From Tachypleus tridentatus (taxonomy: Eukaryota; Arthropoda; Merostomata; Xiphosura; Limulidae): DNA of 64,000 bases. The notes beneath the pieces were generated by a model. The model did not search any database. It was not told the origin of the DNA and worked only from the letters and a program-made list of their open reading frames with translations. Of the stretch, positions 56,712 through 64,000 are shown in pieces. The stretch is from NCBI RefSeq assembly GCF_004210375.1, contig NC_134828.1, positions 23,676,400-23,740,399 of the forward strand. The letters run 5' to 3'. Position 1 is the first letter of the stretch. Every line of letters starts with the position of its first letter. The translations under genes and the position numbers were made by a program.

Positions 56712-56801
56712 TTTGTAGAATGAGCGGCAACTGAAGACTTTCGAAACGTCGTCCTCTACGCCCGTGTCTCCACAACAGGCAGTTGCCGTCCATTTTACAA
56801 A
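56712..56801 (+). other. inverted repeat enclosing a hammerhead-like word
   Basis: Arms TTGTAGAATGAGCGGCAACT (56713-56732) and AGTTGCCGTCCATTTTACAA (56781-56800) pair over about 20 positions. Between them lies CTGAAGACTTTCGAAACGTC, with the order CUGAAGA, short segment, GAAAC, GUC of a hammerhead. Stem II would be almost absent and inner stem I pairs poorly, so this is at best a degenerate relative. Confidence 0.4.
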
Positions 56802-56983
56802 GTTACTTGATGTCATCTAAAATAGTAAGAAATGATTCTTTATAACCTATATATTCTGAATGTTTTATTATGAACTTTTAATTTGCTTTCATTTGTTGCA
56901 CAGGTTAATTTCATACGTTGAGGATATCGAGTTTCATTTATTTATTGTACACGAAATATTTATACATCTCTATTACAAAGTTC
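56802..56983. other. non-coding spacer
   Basis: AT-rich, nothing recognised. Confidence 0.4.
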
Positions 56984-56990
56984 ACGTATT

Positions 56991-57219
56991 GTTTGGTTGT
57001 TTGTTTGTTTTTTTGAATTTCGCGCAAAGCTACACGAGGGCTATCTGCGCGAGCCGTCTCTAATTTAGCAGTGTAAGACTAGAGGGAAGGCAACTAGTCA
57101 TCACCACCCACCGCCAACTCTTGGGCTACTTTTTTACCAACGAATAGTGGGATTGACCGTCACATTATAACGCCCCCACGGCTGAAAGGGCGAGCATGTT
57201 TGGCGCGACGGGAATGCGA
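56991..57219 (-). mobile_element. tRNA-like SINE, family A, head-truncated
   Basis: Reversed copy with a very good body match but ending inside box B (CGACGGGAATGCGAA). A 7-bp ACGTATT flanks both sides (56984-56990, 57220-57226), so the truncation probably occurred at insertion. Confidence 0.88.
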
Positions 57220-57226
57220 ACGTATT

Positions 57227-57547
57227 TCTAAAGTTTAATGATATCAAGTTATACGCAGTGTACTTCAAATCAAAGTAGTGTTTGTGTTTGGTGGCTGGGT
57301 CAAGAGTTCGAGTCCTAATCATGCTCGTCTTTTATGGTTGTCGACTCAGGCTACAAGTCCCTGTTTTGTCTTCATATTTATCAGTTTCAATGGAGTCAAA
57401 ATATGAATTTTTAGCTTGAGAAAATAATTGAGATACTGCCTACAACCTATTTTGTTTACTATTTTAAAGTCCCAGATATAAAAAGTTTTAGCTTTCAAAA
57501 ATACCAACCGGCCGCAAACTAGTTTGGATAAGGTCGTAACGGCTTGT
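57227..57547. other. non-coding spacer with a short tRNA-like relic
   Basis: Contains GTGGCTGGGTCAAGAGTTCG at 57289-57308, reminiscent of a SINE head, but too short to call. Confidence 0.35.
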
Positions 57548-57813
57548 TTGATTTTGTTTTTTTTTTTAATTTTGCGCAAAGGTACACGAAGGTTATTTCC
57601 GCTAGACCTTCCTAATTTAGCGGTGTAGGCCTGGAGGGAAGGCAGCTAGTCGTCACCACCAACCGCCAACTCTTTTACCAACGAGTAGTGGGATTGACCA
57701 TAACTTAACGCCCCCACGTCTGAAAGGGCGAGCATGTTTGGTGCGACGAAGATTCGAACTCGTGATCTTCAGATTACGAGTCGAGTGCCCTAACCACCTG
57801 GTCATAGCGGGCC
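57548..57813 (-). mobile_element. tRNA-like SINE, family A
   Basis: Reversed copy. GCGCAAAGGTACACGAAGGT, body missing the TGGGCTACTC part, box B AAGATTCGAACTCGTGATCT, head CTGGTCATAGCGGGCC. Confidence 0.88.
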
Positions 57814-58768
57814 GTTACTTTTGAAGAAAAAATAGCCATTGAAGGGCTTCAACATTAAGGTGTTTTCATACAAAGTTCCCTAATTTGAAGTTAATTACGG
57901 CTTCCAAAAGTAAACTATATTTAATTTTGTTTATATTCTAAATAAGATTAGGTTATTTTTCAAACCTTATAAGAAATATAATTTATCAAATAAATTTTTC
58001 TGTTAGACTTCGCTGTTTTTTTCCCAAAAATACATTAAACCTAAGACTTCACATATCATTTTGATTTGAAATGTAAACTTTTAGTATGTTTCAAAAATGA
58101 TTTGTTCATCAAAATTACCAATTACCAAGGCTTAAACCCTGGTATTTGTCTAAAGTTTTGTTAAATAATTCGTTTTAATATTATTCAGCTAAAAAATACA
58201 TTCGATGTACGCTTTTTAAAATAAATCTTTTCGTCAAAACTAAAAAGTTGTGTTACACAAATTCTGGTAAACTTCAATACTAAATTTACTTAGAAGAAAA
58301 GGTAAACCATAGATAGGCGTCAAATGTCTGTTAAGCACATAGTAGTACCCTAACATCCTTGTTATTTAAGTCCAAACATCATATTTGGGGTTGGAATGTC
58401 AAATTCAATGATAGTTTTGTTGGCTCCCCCATCTATGCTATTCTGCATTATTATTGTTATTAATTCAAGCAACTACCTTTCCAGTTGTGGCTGCAGACAG
58501 CGAAATATGGTAAAGATGTGGGCTTTAAGTACCACATCTGCTACTTTTCACTCTCTCTTTTCTTAAGCACGTGAGACCGTTGAGATTGAACTGGATAGAC
58601 AGTGTATCCCCAATTTCCCTCTGTACTCTTAAAAACAAACTAGGGCACGTTACGTAAGTACTCAGCTTATAATTTGTTCCCTGGCGTTGGACATTTCTTT
58701 TATGGATCGTTTCTGTCTTTAAAGGATTTTTATTTATTTATTTAGTTTTTCCTTCTGTACAAAAGTCT
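57814..58768. other. non-coding stretch of nearly 1 kb, nothing recognised
   Basis: Strongly AT-rich, no gene or tandem repeat seen. Confidence 0.4.
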
Positions 58769-58777
58769 AATTATATA

Positions 58778-58898
58778 GATGTGTTATGTTTTTCTTATAG
58801 CAAAGCCACATCGGTCTATCTGCTGAGTCCACTGAGGGAAATCGAACCCCTAATTTTAGCATTGTAAATACAATGACTTACCACTGTCCCAACGGGAG
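58778..58898 (-). mobile_element. tRNA-like SINE, family C, with target duplication
   Basis: TTTTTCTTATAGCAAAGCCA, box B GGAAATCGAACCCCTAATTT, head ACCACTGTCCCAACGGGAG. Flanked by AATTATATA at 58769-58777 and 58899-58907. Confidence 0.88.
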
Positions 58899-58907
58899 AA
58901 TTATATA

Positions 58908-59222
58908 AGCTATGATTTTGTGTCTTTCAAAATGTGTAGTGCATACTGAAGGGATTTACACATTTAGAAAAAAAAAAAAAAACGCCCTTTACGCTACAGA
59001 TACATTTTGTTTTGAAGTTAACCAATGTTTAAAAATGTTTTAAATCAATTTTTTGAACACAATGCAATAAAAGAAAGGATAGCGTGAAATTCGTGAATGT
59101 GTTTTGATTTTGTTTTTTATTTACCTATTTTTCCACTTCTACAAAATTAAAATTAATTATATATAAATATATGTCTTTGTGTGTGTCATCTTTGTTATCG
59201 GCAAGCAACTTTATATAGATCC
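58908..59222. other. non-coding spacer
   Basis: Contains a run of A at about 58970. Nothing else recognised. Confidence 0.4.
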
Positions 59223-59234
59223 CCAAACGTAACA

Positions 59235-59507
59235 GGGCCTGGCATGGCCTAGCGCGTTAAGGCGTGCGCTTCGTAATCTGAGGGTCGCGGGTTCGCGCCA
59301 AATATGCTCGCCCTCCCAGCCGTGGGGGCGTTATAATGTAACGGTCAATCCCGCTATTCGTTGGTAAAAGAGTAGCCCAAGAGTTGGCGGTGGGTGGTGA
59401 TGACTAGCTGCCTTCCCTCTAGTCTTACACTGCTAAATTAGGGACGGCTAGCACAGATAGCCCTCGAGTAGCTTTGTGCGAAATTCCAAAAACCAAACCA
59501 AAACCAA
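59235..59507 (+). mobile_element. tRNA-like SINE, family A, with target duplication
   Basis: Head GGGCCTGGCATGGCCTAGCG. Box B lost: GGTCGCGGGTTCGCGCCAAA lacks the second half. Full body, tail AACCAAACCAAAACCAACCA. Flanked by 12-bp CCAAACGTAACA at 59223-59234 and 59508-59519. Confidence 0.92.
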
Positions 59508-59519
59508 CCAAACGTAACA

Positions 59520-60189
59520 AATTCAAAAGTTTGAAAGTCCACAAGCATTTTGCTTATCTCTCGTAATGTAATTAACAATTCAGTTACGTAACGTGTTTCC
59601 CATTCTCTGACACTTCCCACGAATTGGTCTTGGAACACGACGTAAATAACGTTAATAAACAATATTATGTTTGGGTGTCACGACGACACTGACACATATA
59701 ACGTTAAGAAACAGCAACTGTGTTTGGGTACCATAGTAATATCGACATATACAATTATAAGAAACAATTGTGTACTTGAATACCATGGTAACGTCTACGT
59801 AGCGTAACTTATCCTATATGAAGTGTAAAGTCATAGAAAATTAATTACTGTTTCGATTAAACATCACATTATTTGAAATAAGTGTGAAAATATCAATAAT
59901 ATGAAATAACTATAAAGGAAAACAAACAATAAAGACCCTATACGTACTTTCTAAAGGGTAAAAATAATTAAAGTGTTATATATTCATATGGTACTGTAAG
60001 TTAAAACAATGGATCTATAAGTGTAAAAGTTCCATTCGTAGGTCACCAGCCCGTAAAAATAATACGTTTTCTGTTCCAAAATAATTATTTAGATGCACAA
60101 TAATATCGGTAGAATGGATTATCTTATCCAAGCTCTGATGAATGATACTCTGTGAACACAGCTAGCTGTCGTAATATATTTAATGGTTC
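59520..60189. other. non-coding stretch, nothing recognised
   Basis: Three loose repeats of AACGTTAAGAAACA(A)CTGTGTTTGG lie near 59650-59770. No gene. Confidence 0.4.
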
Positions 60190-60420
60190 CTTACAAGTTA
60201 GAGGGAAAAATCATTTGTCCATTTAACTAACCATAGATTGTTTTTAACCAAACCAAATAGTACAAGAAACTCACTAATCAATCATAGATTGTTTTAACCA
60301 AATCAAATGGCACAAGAAACTCATAACCAATCATAAATTGTTTTAACCAAATCAAACGTACAAGCAACTCATTAACCAATCATAGATTGTTTCTCACCAA
60401 ATCAAAGGGTATAAACAATT
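60190..60420. repeat. about 49-bp minisatellite, 4 copies
   Basis: Unit CATAGATTGTTTTAACCAAA plus TCAAATGGCACAAGAAACTC and ATAACCAAT, with small indels. Confidence 0.85.
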
Positions 60421-60658
60421 TCTTTATTAAAATATAAAATATTAGACAGCTTATCTTTTATTAAAATAATTGAAATATTACAGTAAAATGTCATAACACG
60501 TAATGAAAACAAAGGAGACACTAGGTTAGCATGTGATTCTACGTTATCAGAACAGCGGGAATATTATGTTACAATACCTAATGAAAATAAAGAATATATT
60601 ACGCCGGCACGTAATTATCAAAATAAAGAAAATATTACACTAAAATCTAATAATATGC
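60421..60658. other. AT-rich spacer with loose repeats
   Basis: Degenerate TAATGAAAATAAAGAATATATTAC words recur three times. No gene. Confidence 0.45.
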
Positions 60659-60765
60659 AATGTGTGTTTTACAGCAAAGCCACATCGGGCTATCTGAAGT
60701 GTCCACCGAGGGAATAGAACCTCAGACTTTAGGTTTGTAAATACGTAGACTTTACCACCAGGGGA
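60659..60765 (-). mobile_element. tRNA-like SINE, family C, diverged
   Basis: TTTTACAGCAAAGCCACATC, mutated box B GGGAATAGAACCTCAGACTT, head ACTTTACCACCAGGGGA. Confidence 0.75.
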
Positions 60766-60861
60766 ACGATAATACGTAATTGAGATAGTAGACTAGCACG
60801 TGATACTACATAGTAAATATAACAAAACACGTGGCAATACGTTATAACAGTAAAGTAAATA

Positions 60862-60992
60862 CTGTTTGTTTCGTTCACAAAGCTACGCGAAGGGCTATCG
60901 AAAGTAAGCTTCTACTGTTGCAAGTCCCCAGACGGATCACTGTGCCATTGGGGGACAAGTCCCCAGACGTATCACTGTGCCTTTGCAGGAAG
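60862..60992 (-). mobile_element. tRNA-like SINE, family B, deleted, head duplicated
   Basis: Tail TTTCGTTCACAAAGCTACGC is followed by a deletion and then head CAGACGGATCACTGTGCCAT. The head segment AAGTCCCCAGACG(G/T)ATCACTG occurs twice (60920 and 60957), a small local duplication. Confidence 0.6.
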
Positions 60993-60997
60993 AGTGA

Positions 60998-61712
60998 TAC
61001 TAGACTAGCAAAGTGGTATCACAAATTCAGATACTAATCTATCAAAGTGGTATCACAAATTCAGATACTAGTCTATCAAAGTGGTATCACAAATTCAGAT
61101 ACTAGGCTAGCAAAGTGGTATCACAAATTCAGATACTAGACTAGCAAAGTCGTACCACAAATTCAGATACTAGGTTAGCAAAGTGGTACCACAAATTCAG
61201 ATACTAGGCTAGCAAAGTGGTATCACAAATTCAGATACTAGTCTATCAAAGTGGTATCACAAATTCAGATACTAGGCTAGCAAAGTGGTATCACAAATTC
61301 AGATACTAGGCTAGCAAAGTAGTATCACAAATTCAGATACTAGGCTAGCAAAGTGGTATCACAAATTCAGATACTAGACTAGCAAAGTCGTACCACAAAT
61401 TCAGATACTAGGCTAGCAAAGTGGTATCACAAATTCAGATACTAGGTTAGCAAAGTGGTATCACAAATTCAGATACTAGGCTAGCAAAGTGGTATCACAA
61501 ATTCAGATACTAGGCTAGCAAAGTGATATCACAAATTCAGATACTAGGCTAGCAAAGTGGTATCACAAATTCAGATACTAGGCTAGCAAAGTGGTATCAC
61601 AAATTCAGATACTAGGCTAGCAAAGTGGTATCACAAATTCAGATACTAGGCTAGCAAAGTGGTATCACAAATTCAGATACTAGGCTAGCAAAGTGGTATC
61701 ACAAATTCAGAA
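60998..61712. repeat. 34-bp minisatellite, about 21 copies
   Basis: Unit CAAATTCAGATACTAGGCTA plus GCAAAGTGGTATCA. Variants GTCTATC, GACTAGC and GTCGTACC occur in repeated order. The last copies are the most uniform. Confidence 0.95.
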
Positions 61713-62657
61713 TGCGAAAATATTACATTATCACGCGCAAGAATGTATAAAAGACCCAACAAACAATTAATTTTTTCCACATTGTCTAATTAGCCTTAAT
61801 GACAAAAAAAGAATAAACACATAACAGTTGAGAAGATAACTTTTAAATGAGTCGTGATATCTTAACAAGATGGCGGAGAACTGCGCGTTACGAAATTGCT
61901 ATCGTGATTGACAGACTAGTCGCCCACGTTCACTTGACCACTGTATTAACTAACAGAAAAAAGCGATCGCTGATATTCGAAAGACACCACTGACTGATTA
62001 ACTTTTAACTTCTGATTTACTATTGTCAGACTGGTATCAGCTATGGTTATCTAGTCTGTAACCTAAAGGGTCGCGACACGAGCATACGCGATCACGTGAA
62101 AGCACGTGGCTTCCACGTGAAGAATTAGCACCCTCCAGTATAAACCCTGGGGTTGTTACTTAATATTCAATTATAATTTAAAAGTGGAATTTAGAATTTA
62201 CCTGTATTACTTTTAATGCATTCGTGACCAGTTTGCGGCAAAAGAACACAAACCATAGAAAATCAGGTATCTAATAATTATCTTCGATATTAAATTACAT
62301 TTTTATTAAATCTTCTAACCGTCTATTTTCTGATTAATATGTATGCGTGTTTTATTACCAAAAGATTAAACTTTAGTGCAACTCTAAAAACAGTCAATTT
62401 GCTAACCCTATCATCTGGCTTAAACGCTTACCGATAATACAGAAACAGTTTTAAAGTAACAGATTTAAACAGGTAGGACACTTCTGTGGTAAAAGATGTA
62501 TTTTAACTTGACACTCTAGAAACACTTCGCTCATCACAGGACTCAAAGAAAATCCTGATAAAAATCAATACCATTGACCAATTAGAAACGGACAACCTTG
62601 TAAATCGGTTGTTTGTTCCTGGTTACTAAAGGTTCATGTAACATCGTAAGTGGACGT
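61713..62657. other. non-coding stretch with a GC- and CpG-richer patch
   Basis: The part 61860-62120 has more CpG (GGGTCGCGACACGAGCATAC) than its surroundings and includes AAGATGGCGGAGAA, similar to initiator-type promoter context, but no frame or TATA-like element supports a gene. Confidence 0.35.
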
Positions 62658-62667
62658 AGTTTTCTAT

Positions 62668-62793
62668 GTGTTGTTGTTTTGAATTAAGCACAAAGCTACA
62701 CAATGGGCTATCTGTGCTCTGCTCACCACGGGTACTGAAACCCGAATTTTAGCGTTGTAAGTCCGTAGACATACCGCTGAGCCACTAGGGGGC
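62668..62793 (-). mobile_element. tRNA-like SINE, family B, with target duplication
   Basis: Tail GAATTAAGCACAAAGCTACA, middle TGGGCTATCTGTGCTCTGCT, box B GGTACTGAAACCCGAATTTT, head TACCGCTGAGCCACTAGGGG. Flanked by AGTTTTCTAT at 62658-62667 and 62794-62803. It lies at the left edge of a minisatellite whose unit contains the target. Confidence 0.92.
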
Positions 62794-62869
62794 AGTTTTC
62801 TATAATTCACTAGAATGAACGACACTGTCGAAAGATGTCTAGACTTCAAGTCTTACAAGTTTTACTTCA

Positions 62870-63160
62870 AGTGGGTTTCTTATCATCACAAAAAGAAAGT
62901 CTAGTTTCTGTAATTCAGTAGAGCGAATACCACTAGCAAAAGATGTCTAGGTAAGTGGACGTAGTTTTATGTAATTCAGTGAGTGAACAACTGATAAAAG
63001 ATGTCAAGGTAAGTAGACGTAGTTTCTGTAATTCAGTAGAGTGAACACCACTGACAACAAATATCTCGGTAAGTGAACGTAGTTTTATGTAATTCAGTGG
63101 AGTGAATAACACTCACAAAAGATGTTTTGGTAAGTGGATACAGTTTCCTGTAACTTATTA
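62870..63160. repeat. about 60-bp minisatellite, 4-5 copies
   Basis: Unit GGTAAGTGGACGTAGTTTTA, TGTAATTCAGTAGAGTGAAC, CACTGACAAAAGATGTCT. Single earlier copies lie on both sides of the SINE at 62640-62660 and 62794-62850. Confidence 0.85.
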
Positions 63161-63304
63161 GTTTGGAGCACACATTAAAAAGGTGTCTATGTTTGTATGT
63201 ATAAATTTTAGAAGTTCATGTAATATTGCACGAGTGTAGCTCTCGGATTAGTATTGTCCCTTCTTTACAAAATAATCCCCAAATAATTAAGGTTTGAGCT
63301 TTGC

Positions 63305-63422
63305 TTGATTGGAATTAATCGGAAGAAGATGTCACTACGTTATTTAGTCGCGGAATTTTGATTTGATTGGAATTGATCGCAAGAAGATGTCACTACGTTA
63401 TTTAGTCGCGGAACTTTGACTT
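63305..63422. repeat. 58-bp tandem duplication covering the stop codon of the ABCG exon
   Basis: TTGATTGGAATTAATCGGAA at 63305 recurs as TTGATTGGAATTGATCGCAA at 63363, period 58, including GATGTCACTACGTTATTTAG and TCGCGGAA. The right copy includes the last codons and TAA stop of the ABCG exon. The left copy is in its 3' flank. Confidence 0.88.
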
Positions 63423-63774
63423 GATAAATGCCGGAAGCGGAAGTAGATATATGATGATGTTGACGAACCACATGCCTCCAACGAATACGTAACACATTCC
63501 AAAATTGAGCCAGTATTGTAAAGACTGTTCGAAACTTTCCCTTTGAAAGTGATACTTGATGGACAGGTAATGTGTTCCGTTCAACCAGTAGCATTCTCCT
63601 GGAACATTGTTGTTGGAACAGGGAAGTGACGCACCGGAAGTCATATTAACAGATGGTGCATTCATTAACGAAGGATTTTGGTCAAACTCATTTTCGTTCA
63701 GAAAAGCCCCTGCATAACGGTAGATGACTCCGTAACTTAAGTAATACAACCAATCCGGCAAAGCCGCCATTGTC
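63402..63774 (-). CDS. ABCG-type half-transporter, terminal coding exon (partial gene)
   Basis: This encodes the end of an ABC2-type membrane domain. Counting from the first Met, residues 5-29 (PDWLYYLSYGVIYRYAGAFL, then NENEF) are the re-entry segment before the last extracellular loop. The loop (30-85) has two cysteines (51, 60), which could form a disulfide, and N-glycosylation sites NMT (42-44) and NGT (64-66). Residues 87-111 form the last membrane helix, then a short basic tail ends at TAA 63402-63404. A polypyrimidine tract and CAG acceptor at 63775-63777 start the exon at 63774, one base into a codon, so the apparent start ATG is internal. Known role: dimeric export of lipids, pigments precursors or xenobiotics in the plasma or organelle membrane. 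The subtype (G1, G5/8, white) cannot be decided from this exon. No AATAAA was seen within about 250 bp downstream. Confidence 0.72.
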
Positions 63775-64000
63775 CTGAAAAAAAAACTTATATTTATTAC
63801 AAATATTTTATTTTACCCGAGTAATGAAACACAGTAAATAAAATTCATGAAAAAATTATAAGTAAGTAATTAAATTAATAAAGAGCATAATTAATTGTTT
63901 GGGTAATAGTTTAAAACTATAAATCTTCGTTTATATAAGATGAAGAGATATTCGTAACATGATAAAAACAAAGAAATTTACGAGCTTTAAGTATTGTCAT
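63775..64000 (-). other. intron upstream of the ABCG terminal exon
   Basis: AT-rich, no coding frame. A run of T (minus strand) precedes the CAG acceptor at 63775-63777. Earlier exons with the nucleotide-binding domain should lie beyond the right window edge. Confidence 0.65.

Noticed and set aside
63768-63770. ATG of the ABCG frame as a real start codon
   Set aside because: A splice acceptor lies four bases upstream and the frame begins in the middle of the family's membrane domain, so it is an internal Met.

Overview
The window looks like AT-rich, intron- and repeat-dominated nuclear DNA of an arthropod. The dominant short interspersed element has a tRNA-like head, a body that always contains the same short strings, and an AAAC/TTTG-rich tail. 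From memory it resembles the SINEs that pepper horseshoe-crab (Xiphosura) genomes. That species guess rests on recall, not on a search. There are no operons, no true tRNA or rRNA genes and no CRISPR array.

Only one stretch looks like a host gene: a terminal coding exon on the minus strand at 63402-63774. It encodes the last extracellular loop and final membrane helix of an ABCG-type half-transporter. It is entered through a clear splice acceptor, and upstream intron fills 63775-64000. The rest is repeats, mobile-element remains and unassigned non-coding DNA.

Mobile elements, left to right: a decayed Tc1-like element with 27-bp inverted ends (6671-7809); a Penelope-like retroelement with recognisable reverse transcriptase and GIY-YIG endonuclease (about 9420-11952, minus), split by a 241-bp mariner-type MITE; a 482-bp hAT-type MITE (12340-12821); a foldback element beside telomere-like TAACCTAAC tracts (16435-16930); isolated Penelope ends with hammerhead-ribozyme cores (20203-20330, 30461-30596); a 1,580-bp hAT element with a perfect 8-bp target duplication and a broken ZBED-like transposase (31982-33561); a CR1-like LINE 3' fragment split by a SINE (39725-40640); and a 420-bp inverted-repeat element (56026-56445). 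About 19 copies of a ~275-bp tRNA-like SINE (family A) and over a dozen of two ~115-130-bp tRNA-like families (B and C) are scattered on both strands, many with target-site duplications.

More than twenty unrelated minisatellites (unit 25-80 bp) occupy roughly 15 kb. The largest are a 44-bp unit repeated ~107 times (43925-48655), a 43/44-bp unit repeated ~60 times (26514-29106), a 38-bp array (41215-42690), a 58-bp array (37155-38535) and a 67-bp array (49570-50960). Several show higher-order duplication. A 480-bp block (36084-37059) holding a SINE inside a 40-bp minisatellite is tandemly duplicated with no difference seen.

The most unusual item is the compact hammerhead ribozyme candidate at 20232-20305 (minus). 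It has a 14-bp stem I, and its stem III (ACGU) could form only between two RNA copies. Related cores lie at the 3' end of the Penelope element and as an inverted pair at 30461-30596.
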